Positions 1 to 9,009 are shown, counted from the first letter of the stretch. The stretch: 64,000 bases of DNA from Oceaniferula flava (GCF_016811075.1 NZ_JAFBGL010000003.1:1-64000); one strand, 5' to 3'. Numbers and translations are program-made. Notes: a model not told the origin generated them from the sequence alone.

Positions 1-25
1 CTGTGAGAGTAGGTCGTTGCCAGGT
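1..25 (+). rRNA. rrf: 5S ribosomal RNA, 3' end only
   Basis: The first 25 bases match the conserved 3' end of bacterial 5S rRNA (GAGAGTAGGTCGTTGCCAGG). The rest of the gene lies upstream of the window. A strong intrinsic terminator follows at once, which fits the end of an rRNA operon. Confidence 0.9.
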
Positions 26-30
26 CTATG

Positions 31-68
31 CCCGGTTCCATCTTCACCGATGGAACCGGGCTTTTTTT
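31..68 (+). terminator. rRNA operon intrinsic terminator
   Basis: A perfect 12-bp stem (31-42 with 49-60; arms CCCGGTTCCATC and GATGGAACCGGG) with a six-base loop is followed by a run of seven T. It sits directly after the 5S end. Confidence 0.93.
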
Positions 69-622
69 GTGCCATCGTTTAACGCTCTCGTTGGCCCAAC
101 CCCAACGCTCTAAGCCAACTCGAATGTTCTAACTAAACTCGAAAGCTTGTGCTCAGCTCAAGGCCCCACGAGCCGACAACAACCTTGGTCTGGTCCCATC
201 GCCCTGAATCAGATGGGCTGACATGCCATACAAACTGACATGGTATACAACGCATGCCGATCTGACACAGCCATGTGTTGGAATACACCATAACTTGGAA
301 GCTCGCGCTGAATTCGGCCACAAATGCGCGAGAGTTAGGATGAATTCAGTCACAAATGCTAACTGGAGAGTTGAACATAACCGGCCCCTTTGCCCGTTAA
401 TTGAATGTCAACCGAATCGATCAGCAGACCGGCGAGGCTTCTTGCTCACCGGGGCGCGGGATGATCGGACACTTACTGTAGGTGGTAATGAAATCTCGAT
501 GTTTTTATGGCTTCATGGAGAGATGAGATTGACTGCTTAGGTCAAAACGGGCAGCTTGAGAGCGTGCAGGCAATGCTGATTTGGTTGAGCTAAAATTGTG
601 CATACTGAATTGTAACTAAGCC
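69..622. other. Intergenic stretch without a supportable gene
   Basis: About 550 bases separate the rRNA terminator from ompH. The only structure I see is an imperfect direct repeat: two 18-base copies (310-327 and 342-359) that begin GAATTC and share CACAAATGC. A 105-codon open frame at 223-540 has no recognisable domain and atypical composition, so I do not call it. A promoter for ompH-rodA should lie near the right end, but I see no convincing -35/-10 pair. Confidence 0.6.
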
Positions 623-1216
623 ATGATGAGGGAACTAAGAATATGGGTCGTGTTCATGCTGGTGGGGATGTGTTCCACTGGTTGGGCATGGGCTGAAAAG
701 CCGAAGATGGCCACTGTGGATATGCAGAAGCTCTTTAAGGAGTATCATCGCACGGTGACGGCTCAAAAGCACTTCAATGCCGAGTATGCGAGCATCCAAA
801 AGGACTTGAACGAAAAGTCAGAGGCTGTGAATCGGAAGCGGGCGCAACTGCAGAAAATAGCCGAAGAAATCAAAGGGAACGATCTGAGTGATGAGCAGAA
901 GTTGCAACGCCGTTATGAAGGCCAGTTGGTTGCTCAAGAGATCAAGATTCTACAACGACGCTTGAGTGCCATGACTCAGGCCGAAAAAGGCAAGGTTGCT
1001 CGGAAAAAGGCGGCGAGTATGCAGGGCATCATGACTGACATCAAAGCCAAAGTGGTGGAGCTTTCTGATAAACTCGGATATGATTATGTCTTTGATCGTT
1101 CGGGTCTAAATACCAACCAGGTCTCGTTTTTTCTCTACTTGAAAGATGTTCCCGATGTCACTGCAAATGTGCTCAAAGAATTGAACAAATTCGCCCCTGG
1201 CGCGGATTCCGAATAA
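623..1216 (+). CDS. OmpH/Skp-family periplasmic chaperone
   Basis: This is a 197-residue protein with a signal peptide (hydrophobic residues 6-24, likely cut after WAWA). The mature part starts with the OmpH/Skp pattern KMATVDMQKLFKEYHRT. A long charged coiled-coil region (about 45-135) and a C-terminal segment with LGYDYVFDRSG follow, as usual for the family. Skp proteins hold unfolded outer-membrane proteins in the periplasm. The stop is six bases before the rodA start, so the two genes are probably co-transcribed. The family call is firm; the exact client role is inferred from the family. Confidence 0.9.
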   Translation: MMRELRIWVVFMLVGMCSTGWAWAEKPKMATVDMQKLFKEYHRTVTAQKHFNAEYASIQKDLNEKSEAVNRKRAQLQKIAEEIKGNDLSDEQKLQRRYEGQLVAQEIKILQRRLSAMTQAEKGKVARKKAASMQGIMTDIKAKVVELSDKLGYDYVFDRSGLNTNQVSFFLYLKDVPDVTANVLKELNKFAPGADSE

Positions 1217-1222
1217 AGCATC

Positions 1223-2404
1223 ATGACACCGCTTCTGCGTAAAATTCTGGGCATGAACTGGCTGCTGGTGCTGACCATGCTAGGACTGTGTATTTTTGGA
1301 GTTTACGCGATTGAGAGTGCCGCCCGCCATCTTCCTAATGGGGGGGGGTATTATGCTGAGCGACAGAAGATCTGGATCATTGGTGGCTGCGTTGTGTTTT
1401 TCATCACAGCCTTGGTGGATTACCGTTGGATTCGCTGGTTGGGTATCCCGATGTATCTCGTGGGCTTGGCCTTGATGATAGTGGCCATGCTCAAAGGGAG
1501 TGAGGTTCATCAGTTGACTTTTGGTGGGCTGTCGTTCCAACCCACCCAGCTGGGTATTGCAGGGGGAATCGTGCTCATGGGTTCGTTGCTGCAGGATCTG
1601 CCCCGACTGAATCCCTTTTTTAAACTGCCCTTTGTTAAAGTTGGGATCATCGCTATTTTGGCAGGAATTCCATTTTTGGTCGTTGTGAAAATGGGCGATA
1701 TGGGGTCCGCGCTGGTCTGGCTACCGGTGACCGCAGTCATCATGTTTGCTGCGGGAGTTCCCTACCGTTATCTGCTCACGATGGCGATCGTGGCATTGGG
1801 GTGTTTGGCATTGGCTTATTACATTGTGCTACCCAAGGAGTCGCCTCGGGGAGCAAGCCGGATTGAGCTTTATCTGGCAATGATGCATGACCGCGAAGTG
1901 GACATTAATGGTGATGCTTACGCCCCTTATTGGGTTTCCACCGCCATTGGTAAAGCAGGTTGGAAAGGCTTGGGCTGGAATGCCACCAGTGAACAGGGAT
2001 CTCTACACGATAAGAAATACATCCCGTGGAAAACGGCCCACAATGATTTCATTTTCGCTGTGATTGGCGAGGAGCAGGGCTTCCGAGGGAGCTTGTTGCT
2101 GCTGACCGGTTATGCGCTGCTCTTGATTCAGTGCCTATTCATTGCCTTTTACAGTCGAGACAGCTCCGGGCGGATCATTGCCGGGGCGGTTGTGGCCTTA
2201 TTGTTTGCACACATCTATGAAAACATCGGCATGTGCGTATTGATGACGCCGATTACCGGGATTCCTCTTCCACTGGTAAGTTATTCTGGAACCTTCGTTT
2301 TGATGTGTATGTTTCTGCTCGGCCTGGTGCAGAGCGTTTGGGTACACCGCAATGTGGAAACGATCACCGAAGAAGAGGACAAACCTGAGCGACGCTTCCT
2401 CTAA
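1223..2404 (+). CDS. rodA: RodA-like SEDS peptidoglycan polymerase
   Basis: This 393-residue polytopic membrane protein belongs to the FtsW/RodA/SpoVE (SEDS) family. These enzymes polymerise lipid II glycan strands together with a class B PBP. Family motifs are visible: KTAHNDFIFAVIGEEQGF near residue 270 and PITGIPLPLVSYSGTF near 345, with about ten hydrophobic segments. RodA is favoured over FtsW because no fts or mur genes are nearby and the C-terminal tail is short. The gene follows the OmpH-like gene by six bases. No PBP2 gene is visible downstream, so the partner must lie elsewhere. Confidence 0.88.
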   Translation: MTPLLRKILGMNWLLVLTMLGLCIFGVYAIESAARHLPNGGGYYAERQKIWIIGGCVVFFITALVDYRWIRWLGIPMYLVGLALMIVAMLKGSEVHQLTFGGLSFQPTQLGIAGGIVLMGSLLQDLPRLNPFFKLPFVKVGIIAILAGIPFLVVVKMGDMGSALVWLPVTAVIMFAAGVPYRYLLTMAIVALGCLALAYYIVLPKESPRGASRIELYLAMMHDREVDINGDAYAPYWVSTAIGKAGWKGLGWNATSEQGSLHDKKYIPWKTAHNDFIFAVIGEEQGFRGSLLLLTGYALLLIQCLFIAFYSRDSSGRIIAGAVVALLFAHIYENIGMCVLMTPITGIPLPLVSYSGTFVLMCMFLLGLVQSVWVHRNVETITEEEDKPERRFL

Positions 2405-2478
2405 AATCAGGGGAGCTTTGGTCTCACGCATGGTGGCTTGTGACGGCCTCGCTCGACGATTCGGAGTCTGGCCCAAGC

Positions 2479-2799
2479 TTATGGTCGCCGGTGAGTGTGC
2501 GAGGCATCATCTTCCCATGGGGTGTCGCGTGTTTCCGGGGACGAAGGATGGAGTACGTCGATTTGTGCCCCTTTGCTGCGGCTGAGCGACCGTCGCATGC
2601 GCCGATAGTCATCGTGCAACTGGCTGTTGACGTAATCAAAGGTGACTGCCAAGGCCATTAGGATGGGGGCACTTACCAGAAGGTGGAAGAGCGATGCCTC
2701 AAGCTCACCGCGGATGATGGATGAGATCCCTTGAAAAATTTCCCAACATGACGCGAGCACTGCTACGATGGTAGAGACGGTGAGAATGAATTGGCGCAT
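2479..2799 (-). CDS. Small two-helix membrane protein, unknown
   Basis: The 106-residue product starts at MRQFILTVSTIV. The frame stays open for another 26 codons upstream, but that part overlaps the fabH end and looks non-coding. Two hydrophobic segments (about 3-22 and 38-58) are followed by a basic, polar C-terminus with several Arg and Ser. It lies 50 bases downstream of fabH on the same strand and may be the last gene of the yceD-rpmF-plsX-fabH operon. I do not recognise a family. Confidence 0.6.
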   Translation of the reverse strand: MRQFILTVSTIVAVLASCWEIFQGISSIIRGELEASLFHLLVSAPILMALAVTFDYVNSQLHDDYRRMRRSLSRSKGAQIDVLHPSSPETRDTPWEDDASHTHRRP

Positions 2800-2849
2800 A
2801 GGTTGGAAACGGAGGAAGACGCTCGGATGAGCGAGCTTCCCGTGATGTT

Positions 2850-3851
2850 TTACCACTCGATGGCTGAAGCGGCCCAAGTGAGGCCGGCTCCGAAGGCCAC
2901 CATGATGATGTTGTCGCCGCGCTTGATTCTGCCTTCGCGGTTGGCTTCATCCAGAGCGATGGCGATCGCTGCCGCTGAGGTGTTGCCGTATTTGTGAAGG
3001 TTGACGAAAACTTTTTCATTGGGGACGTCGAGGCGTCCTGCAATGGCATCGATGATGCGCAAGTTCGCTTGATGGGGGACCACCAGTGAGATGTCTTCTG
3101 CAGACAGGCCCGCACGTTCGATGACCTTCTCCGACGCCTGGCGCATGGCGGTGACGGCGAGTTTGAAGACTTCACGGCCCTGCATGGAAAGTGTGGCCAG
3201 TTTGTCGTTGGCGTTGCTCATGCTGATGGGGCAGGCCGAGCCACCTCCCTTGATGTCGAGAATGGCGGTGTGACGTCCGTCGGTGCCTGTTTCCGAGGCA
3301 AGGATGCGGCCTTCACCTTCTTCCGACTTGCGCAAGACGGCCGCTCCGGCGCCATCGCCGAAGAGCACGCAGGTGTTGCGGTCCTCCCAGTTGACAAAGG
3401 CGGAGAGTTTCTCGGCACCGATGATCAGGGCATTTTTGTAAGCTCCGTCAGAAATCAGACGTTTGGCCAGCTTCATCGCGTAGAGGAAGCCGGAGCAAGC
3501 GGCGGAGATATCAAAGGCGACGGCGGAAAGGGCTCCAAGGTTCGCCTGAACGTAGCAGGCTGTCGATGGCGTCAAGGTGTCCGGCGTGATGGTTGCGACG
3601 ATGATCAGTTCGATGTCTTCGGCGGCCATGTTGGCCTGCTCCAGTGCCTTTCTGGCGGCATTGGTGGCCATGTGCGAAGTGAACTCATCGGCGGCGGCGA
3701 TGCGACGCTCTTTGATGCCGGTTCGGGAAACAATCCATTCATCGCTGGTATCGACAATTTGTTCGAGGTCCGCGTTGGTGAGGACTTTTTCCGGAACGTA
3801 GCTGCCGGTTCCGGCAATGGTGACAGGGATGACAGAAGTGGTTTCGTTCAT
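2850..3851 (-). CDS. fabH: 3-oxoacyl-ACP synthase III (KAS III)
   Basis: FabH condenses acetyl-CoA with malonyl-ACP to start fatty-acid synthesis in the cytosol. The 333-residue length is typical. The triad is visible: Cys119 in SAACSGFLYAM, His in PHQANLRIIDAI and Asn in YGNTSAAAIAIA. The N-terminal IAGTGSYVPEKVLTN and DEWIVSRTGIKERR are classic FabH sequences. It follows plsX and rpmF in the conserved yceD-rpmF-plsX-fabH order, with a 115-base gap to plsX that may hold an internal promoter. Confidence 0.97.
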   Translation of the reverse strand: MNETTSVIPVTIAGTGSYVPEKVLTNADLEQIVDTSDEWIVSRTGIKERRIAAADEFTSHMATNAARKALEQANMAAEDIELIIVATITPDTLTPSTACYVQANLGALSAVAFDISAACSGFLYAMKLAKRLISDGAYKNALIIGAEKLSAFVNWEDRNTCVLFGDGAGAAVLRKSEEGEGRILASETGTDGRHTAILDIKGGGSACPISMSNANDKLATLSMQGREVFKLAVTAMRQASEKVIERAGLSAEDISLVVPHQANLRIIDAIAGRLDVPNEKVFVNLHKYGNTSAAAIAIALDEANREGRIKRGDNIIMVAFGAGLTWAASAIEW

Positions 3852-3966
3852 TGAGAAAATTCAGACGTTAATTGACTGCGGGGCAAGGGTAATCGGCTTT
3901 TGGCAGATGAACAGCGAAAATAGAATACGCCTGTCTCAATTTCCGCTAAACCCTTGGTATTCAAGA

Positions 3967-5013
3967 TCAGGCATTGGCCGCTTCGTCTTCACTTGGACGA
4001 TGCATGGCGGCCAAGGTCTCCTCAATATGGGGATTCACCTTCAAGCTGACGGTCTCACGGGCGACCCGGATGGCGTTCTGGATCGCGAGGGCCGACGAGC
4101 TGCCGTGGCCGATGATGCAGACGCCGTTGACGCCGAGTAGGGGAGAGCCGCCGACGTATTCGTAGCTGCTTTTCTTTTTCACCGCCTTGAAGGCACCGCG
4201 GGCAATGGCAGCCCCCATGATGCGGAACGGGCTGCGTTTGAACTCGAGTTTGAGCCACTTGGACATGGCTTTGGCGGTGGCTTCACAGCTCTTGAGAATG
4301 ATGTTACCGGTAAATCCGTCACAGAGCACGACGTCGAGTTTGCTCTCGAACAGATCGTGGCCTTCGACATTGCCGACGAATTCAAAAGGTGCGCGGCCGG
4401 TGGACTGAAGGTGTTTCAGTAGAGCAAAAGTTTCCTTGGTAAACGTGGTTCCTTTTTCGTCCTCCTCGCCGTTGGACATCAGGCCGACTCGTGGGACGTC
4501 GACTCCGAGCACGTTCTTGGCGTAGACGGCGCCCATCACCGCGTAGGTAATGAGGTGTTGAGGTTTGGCCTCTGGGTTGGCTCCGGCATCGAGGATCTGG
4601 CAGATGCCGTGCTCGTTGGGAATGGCGGAAGCGATGCCAGCGCGATCGACACCTTTGAGGGTGCGCAGTTTGACCGTGGCGGCTGCGACGGCGGCTCCGG
4701 TGTTGCCGGCACTGACGACGGCATCGGCCTCGCCGGACTTGACCATATCGGTGGCGATGGAAATTGAGGACTTCTTCTTTCTCCGCAGCGTTTTGGCTCC
4801 GGACTCATCCATGCCCACCACTTCGGGGGCGTGGGTGATGACGGCTCTAGGGTCGGTCAGTTTGCACTCGGCCATTTCCTTTTCCAGAGCATGGGCGTCG
4901 CCCACGAGAAACAGCTTATCAATGTCAGCATAAAGTTTAAGCGCGTTGCGGGCGCCGAGGACGGTGACGTGCGGGGCGTTGTCGCCGCCCATGGCATCGA
5001 GTGCTATCTTCAT
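3967..5013 (-). CDS. plsX: Phosphate acyltransferase PlsX
   Basis: PlsX converts acyl-ACP to acyl-phosphate for the PlsY/PlsC route to phosphatidic acid. The start MKIALDAMGGDNAP is the family's usual N-terminus, so I start at 5013 and not at the in-frame ATG 15 codons upstream. Other conserved parts are VVSAGNTGAAVAAA, FVGNVEGHDL and VVLCDGFTGNIILK. At 348 residues it has normal length. It sits between rpmF and fabH in the standard operon. Confidence 0.96.
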   Translation of the reverse strand: MKIALDAMGGDNAPHVTVLGARNALKLYADIDKLFLVGDAHALEKEMAECKLTDPRAVITHAPEVVGMDESGAKTLRRKKKSSISIATDMVKSGEADAVVSAGNTGAAVAAATVKLRTLKGVDRAGIASAIPNEHGICQILDAGANPEAKPQHLITYAVMGAVYAKNVLGVDVPRVGLMSNGEEDEKGTTFTKETFALLKHLQSTGRAPFEFVGNVEGHDLFESKLDVVLCDGFTGNIILKSCEATAKAMSKWLKLEFKRSPFRIMGAAIARGAFKAVKKKSSYEYVGGSPLLGVNGVCIIGHGSSSALAIQNAIRVARETVSLKVNPHIEETLAAMHRPSEDEAANA

Positions 5014-5097
5014 AGAGAGGAGAAGGGTAGATATGAAACAAGCGGAATGCCTGGGCATTCCGCTTATGAAAAATTATGGATGGAAGCGGAGGGAGCC

Positions 5098-5280
5098 TTA
5101 GAGGGCGTCCACTTCAAGTACCTGGCGCTCACGGTAGGTGCCACAGTGAGGGCAAGCAATGTGAGAAGGAACGCGGCTTTCGCACTCCGGACAGGTTTTG
5201 AGCTTAGGTGCACGCCAACGGTTTGCGCCGCGACGCATTTTTTGCTTCATTTTGGATGTTCTACGCTTAGGAACGGCCAT
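5098..5280 (-). CDS. rpmF: Ribosomal protein bL32
   Basis: This 60-residue basic protein starts MAVPKRRTSKMKQKMRR, the hallmark of bL32. It keeps the four-cysteine zinc ribbon (CPEC near residue 35 and CPHC near 48), so it is the zinc-binding (C+) form. It lies between yceD and plsX, as in many bacteria. Confidence 0.97.
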   Translation of the reverse strand: MAVPKRRTSKMKQKMRRGANRWRAPKLKTCPECESRVPSHIACPHCGTYRERQVLEVDAL

Positions 5281-5337
5281 GGTATTGGTAGGTTAAGTGT
5301 TTAAGGTTGAGTTGATTAAATGGTCTTTATCGAGGTC

Positions 5338-5865
5338 TTAGCTGCTAGTGTCAGCGTCATCATCGAAGGCGTCAAGTGCGTCCCAAGGATTGGGTGCTTC
5401 ATCGCGGGGGGGCGTCTTTACCTCATCTTCGGTGGGTTTGTCCACTGCTAAATAGCGGGAATCTAAAATACATTCCTTCGGCTCGTCGCCTTCATCGCAG
5501 TGGGGGTAGTCTGGGTAGAGCACCACAATTTCCTCGCGGAGGTCATCGGCAAGGTCCACCTGGGAGGCGGTGATCTCGCTGGAGATGGCGCAGTCTTCGA
5601 TGGCAATCGTCTTCACATAACGGCTCAGGCAGCGCACGCAGCTGAACTCGATGGGTACGGAAATGCTCCCGCGGACCAGTAATTCCTGGTCAAAACGCTG
5701 CACATGCAAGTCGTAGAACAACGGATCAGTGGCGACGGGGGCCTCTTTGTTGCGCTTGTGGCTATGCGTCGGTTGCAGAGCGAAAATAGACGGGTCGAGC
5801 TCACCGGAGTAGACTTTGCCTTCTTCGGGGAGCGAGTTGAGGTCGATGTTGAGATGTTTTTTCAC
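5338..5865 (-). CDS. YceD/DUF177-family protein
   Basis: This 175-residue protein belongs to the YceD (DUF177) family, recognised by its place directly upstream of rpmF and by the central pattern VPIEFSCVRCLSRYVKTI. The CxxC pair is part of the conserved core. The C-terminus is acidic and rich in Asp, Pro and Glu. Family members are linked to 23S rRNA accumulation and ribosome assembly in bacteria and plastids; that role is taken from the family. It starts 30 bases after the selD stop, probably in the same transcript. Confidence 0.85.
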   Translation of the reverse strand: MKKHLNIDLNSLPEEGKVYSGELDPSIFALQPTHSHKRNKEAPVATDPLFYDLHVQRFDQELLVRGSISVPIEFSCVRCLSRYVKTIAIEDCAISSEITASQVDLADDLREEIVVLYPDYPHCDEGDEPKECILDSRYLAVDKPTEDEVKTPPRDEAPNPWDALDAFDDDADTSS

Positions 5866-5895
5866 AGGAAATTGGGAGGGCTGGCGTTGATCAGA

Positions 5896-6957
5896 TTAGG
5901 CACTGCTGCTGACGTAAATCGCTTGATCGCGCTGTTCGGTGGTCTTGCCGATGATCACTGCGCACGGAGCACCGGTTTCTTCAAGTGTTTCCATCACTGC
6001 ATCCAGATTTTCGTCTGGCACGCTGAGCAGTAGGCCACCCGAGGTTTGGGCGTCGGCAAAGATGAGCTTTTCGCGATCGCTCACGTGCTTGTCAAAGTGG
6101 GTGTGCGGTTCGCTATGGCTGAGGTTTTTCTTGCTGCCACCCGGCACGCAACCGGCGTCGATGAGATCTAGCACTTCCGTAGACATCAGTGGCAGGAGAT
6201 GGGCATCGATTTCTGCCGAGACCTGACTGCCGTGGCACAGTTCGATCAAATGACCGCCTAGGCCGAATCCGGTGACATCGGTGCAGCAGCGCACCAGGTC
6301 CCGCTCGGCCAAGGTGGCGCCGGGTTTGTTCAGGGTTGCCATCAGTTCGCTGGCTTTCAGTGCGAGAGCTTCGCTGCATTCGCCGCGCTTGATTCCGGTG
6401 GAGACGATGCCGCTGCCGAGTGGTTTGGTCAGCACGAGGGTTTCTCCGGGGCGGGCATTGGCGTTGGCCAGATGGCGCTCCGGGTGCACCAGGCCGGTGA
6501 CGGCGAGGCCGTAGATGGGCTCCGGATTTTTAATAGTATGCCCACCTAACAGGCTGCACTCCGCCTCCACGCACATCTCAGCACCCCCGCGGAAGATGTC
6601 TTGGATGGTCGCGTTATCAATGATGTCCGACGGCATACCGGCGATCGCCAACGCCGTGATGGGCCGTCCGCCCATGGCGTAGACGTCCGAGAGTGCATTT
6701 GCTGCGGCGATGCGACCATAGAGAATCGGGTCGTCAACAATTGGGGTGAAGAAATCGGTGGTCTGGACCAGTGCGAGCTCGTCGCTGATTTTAAACACAC
6801 CGGCATCGTCAGCGGTGGCGGAGCCAACGAGTAAGCGGTCGTCCTGAAATTGAGGCAGCCCATGCAAAACTTGCGTGAGTGACTCTGGGTCAAGCTTGGA
6901 AGCTCATCCGGCGCAGGATGCCAGTGAGGTAAGGCGTTTGATATCTTCGCGGGTCAT
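5896..6957 (-). CDS. selD: Selenide, water dikinase with in-frame UGA (selenocysteine)
   Basis: SelD makes selenophosphate from selenide and ATP for selenocysteine and selenouridine synthesis. Read through a UGA codon at 6904-6906, the 353-residue frame gives RLTSLASCAGUASKLDPE, with U at position 18. This is exactly where SelD enzymes carry their catalytic Cys or Sec, three residues before the conserved Lys. The rest matches SelD: DDAGVFKI, ALSDVYAMGGRP, LGGHTIKNPEP, CCTDVTGFGLGGHL and FADAQTSGGLLL. A naive gene finder would start downstream of the UGA, at a TTG at 6867, and lose the active site. The ATG at 6957 is my choice; another in-frame ATG at 7011 would add 18 residues. Its presence implies Sec machinery (SelA, SelB, tRNA-Sec) elsewhere in the genome. 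Confidence 0.92.
6865..6906 (-). promoter_or_regulatory. Candidate bacterial SECIS hairpin after the selD UGA
   Basis: Directly 3' of the UGA the mRNA can fold. A lower stem pairs CAAGCU (6893-6898) with AGUUUUG (6865-6871; one bulged U, one G-U pair). An upper stem pairs UGAC (6889-6892) with GUCA (6880-6883) around the loop CCAGA. Position and size fit a SelB-binding element, but the loop lacks the G usually found near its 5' side, so the fold is only a candidate. Confidence 0.4.
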
Positions 6958-7066
6958 AAGAATGGTGGCAGTGTCGTTTCTAAGAGGGGAGATGGCCAGA
7001 TCATATTGCATCGTTTTTTGCTTCTAGCCAGTGGGGTTTTTCTTCAAGCTTTGCGCATCTAACGAC

Positions 7067-7972
7067 ATGAGCTCTACCAGTCCCACCCAAGAAACGATTA
7101 TTTGCAAACCAACCAAGTGGTTTTTGTGGCGGGCACTCGCCATGCTGACGATGTTTAGCGTCTTCGCCTTCCTCTTTTTCCAAGACGGAATGTGGGGCTA
7201 CCGCAAAAAGAATCTGCACTTCTACGTCCATCAGGCGTTTATTCAAGCGGGGGTGGAATTCCAGAAGATGCAAAATGAGGCATCGGGCAGTAAGTTGCTC
7301 GAGACCGATTGGGAAAGCTTCGCCTCTCAGCAGACCGTCAACCTGCCTGATGATGCCGAGGCCATTTTGCCGAAAGACACCGAGCTGCCGATTGCTTGGC
7401 CCGAGATGTTGGTCGATGGGCATGCGGTGATGGCGGAAAAAGGTGGCCAGAATGGTGCCACTCAGCTGTGGGAGGACTACACGGCGTCGATGGAGCAGGT
7501 CGAAGGTAAAGCCTGGGACATCGATCCGGGTGAAAAGCCGATGAAGGCGGGTAAAATCCGCGAACAATTCATCGCCATGGGGGTGGCCTTGGCGCTGATT
7601 GCCGTCACCTTATTCTTCCTGATCCGGACCTTGGGGCGCAGCATTCGCGCGGATGGCACTAAGCTCTACACCCAGGACGGGCGGGAAATCCCCTACGCCG
7701 ATATGGTCAGGATTGATAAGCGCAAGTGGGACAGCAAGGGGCTGGCCTTGGTCTATTACACCGAGGACGGCGAGGAGAAAAAGGCCAAGATCGACGGCAT
7801 GGTTTACGGCCAGTTCAAGGAGGAAGACGGAGCCCCGGCGGAGCAATTGTTCTCGCGGATCATGGAAAACTTCAAGGGCGAGGTCATGGAATACGTCAGT
7901 GCCGATGAGCTGGATGACGATGACGATCAGGGGACTGAAGCAGAATCCCCTGCAGATAGCGCCAAAGCGTAG
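7067..7972 (+). CDS. Two-TM membrane protein, unknown
   Basis: The 301-residue product starts at MSSTSPTQ; 12 upstream in-frame codons look non-coding. One hydrophobic helix lies near residues 22-40 and a second near 176-196. About 135 residues between them probably face the periplasm, and a cytosolic tail of about 100 residues ends in an acidic run (DELDDDDDQ). The tail contains a small beta-rich part (TKLYTQDGREIPYADMV) that looks like a PH-like or YcxB-type strand pattern, but I cannot assign it. It lies upstream of acpP on the same strand. Confidence 0.7.
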   Translation: MSSTSPTQETIICKPTKWFLWRALAMLTMFSVFAFLFFQDGMWGYRKKNLHFYVHQAFIQAGVEFQKMQNEASGSKLLETDWESFASQQTVNLPDDAEAILPKDTELPIAWPEMLVDGHAVMAEKGGQNGATQLWEDYTASMEQVEGKAWDIDPGEKPMKAGKIREQFIAMGVALALIAVTLFFLIRTLGRSIRADGTKLYTQDGREIPYADMVRIDKRKWDSKGLALVYYTEDGEEKKAKIDGMVYGQFKEEDGAPAEQLFSRIMENFKGEVMEYVSADELDDDDDQGTEAESPADSAKA

Positions 7973-8072
7973 AAGAATATTCACTATTTCTGGGTTGCCA
8001 AGCCCAGCACGTGAGGGTAAATCACTTGCAAGTAACACCCGTTATTAATCAACCCAAACTATACCTATCAGT

Positions 8073-8312
8073 ATGTCTGACAACATCGAAGCCAAAGTAA
8101 AAGATATCATCGTCGAGCAACTCGGCGTCAGTGCCGATCAAGTGAAGCCCGAAGCCAAGTTCATTGAGGACCTCGGCGCAGACTCCCTCGACACCGTCGA
8201 GCTCGTCATGGCATTCGAAGAAGAGTTCGGAATCGAAGTTCCTGACGAAGACGCTGAGAAGCTTCAGAGCGTTGGTGACGTTGTCACTTACGTTGAAAAG
8301 GCCAATGCCTAA
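8073..8312 (+). CDS. acpP: Acyl carrier protein
   Basis: This 79-residue acidic protein carries the phosphopantetheine site at Ser38 in [12 protein letters not shown]. The N-terminus ([15 protein letters not shown]) and [17 protein letters not shown] are standard AcpP. It carries growing acyl chains for fatty-acid and lipid A synthesis. A strong terminator follows. It lies near accA, fabH and plsX although the strands differ. Confidence 0.98.
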   Translation: MSDNIEAKVKDIIVEQLGVSADQVKPEAKFIEDLGADSLDTVELVMAFEEEFGIEVPDEDAEKLQSVGDVVTYVEKANA

Positions 8313-8346
8313 CACATAGCAGGTAACTGTTTTAATTTTCAAAACA

Positions 8347-8376
8347 GGGCAGGCTCATTGTGAGTCTGCCCTTTTT
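8347..8376 (+). terminator. acpP intrinsic terminator
   Basis: An 11-bp stem (GGGCAGGCTCA with TGAGTCTGCCC, one G-U pair) and a TTG loop are followed by five T. It lies 35 bases after the acpP stop. Confidence 0.93.
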
Positions 8377-8386
8377 CTTGCAAGAC

Positions 8387-8409
8387 TCCCACGCTGGGCG
8401 AGCGTGGGA
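8387..8409. repeat. REP-like inverted repeat
   Basis: A perfect 9-bp inverted repeat (TCCCACGCT / AGCGTGGGA, five-base loop) is followed by ATGA. The GTGGGAATG ending resembles REP hairpins spread by RAYT transposases in several phyla. I see only one copy in this window. Confidence 0.5.
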
Positions 8410-8445
8410 ATGAAGAATTCGCCCACACCTAGCCTCATATCGCAG

Positions 8446-8973
8446 ATGGAACATTCACCAGACAGCATTCAATACGCCATGGAAACGGCCCGCCTCCTGC
8501 GCGAGCCAGACCGCAGGATTGATACCTTCGGGTCCACACGATTCAAATTCACCATGCTCAGCGAGCCGATGGATACGACTGGTCAGGTGCGTGTCCGCCG
8601 AGGGGAAATGGAAGCCCAGAAGCCGCAGATCATCCGCCCCCAGGACATGGGCGGGGTGGAGCTGGACGGTTTCAATGACAAGGCGGCAGAATATCTCGAT
8701 TTCCTCAAGGAGAAGAACCTCGAGCCCGTCTTCTTTCAGTATGGATTTATGTTCAAGCGTGGCAACGTCACCGAGGAATTGATTCACGATCGGATTGAGG
8801 CCGTGCGCGAACGGGTGCTGGAGGATGTGCGTATTTCCGGCGATCCCATGCTAGCCGTGATGGAAGGGGTCGATGATGCTTGGGAAATCGGGTTGCTAAA
8901 ATTTGCCATCGATATGATTAGCAAGTCGTCCGATATCAATACCTTTGATTTTAAACGAAAAGGTTTGCTTTAG
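8446..8973 (+). CDS. Conserved-looking protein of unknown function
   Basis: The 175-residue product starts at MEHSPDSIQYAMETARLL. The frame is also open 14 codons upstream, but those codons overlap the REP-like hairpin. It is soluble, mixed alpha/beta and charged, without signal peptide, membrane helix or cysteine cluster. Base composition and codon use match the core genes around it, so it is likely real. I do not recognise a family. Confidence 0.7.
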   Translation: MEHSPDSIQYAMETARLLREPDRRIDTFGSTRFKFTMLSEPMDTTGQVRVRRGEMEAQKPQIIRPQDMGGVELDGFNDKAAEYLDFLKEKNLEPVFFQYGFMFKRGNVTEELIHDRIEAVRERVLEDVRISGDPMLAVMEGVDDAWEIGLLKFAIDMISKSSDINTFDFKRKGLL

Positions 8974-9009
8974 AGTAGCGCCAGACCGAATTTTCATTAT
9001 CATCTGGGC

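Noticed and set aside
223-540. 105-codon plus-strand open frame
   Set aside because: No family, unusual amino-acid composition, overlaps a direct repeat and follows an rRNA terminator.
6546-6893. Alternative minus-strand frame with MTQSHSRKFCMGCLNF
   Set aside because: It is the +1 shadow of selD; the SelD frame read through the UGA explains the region far better.
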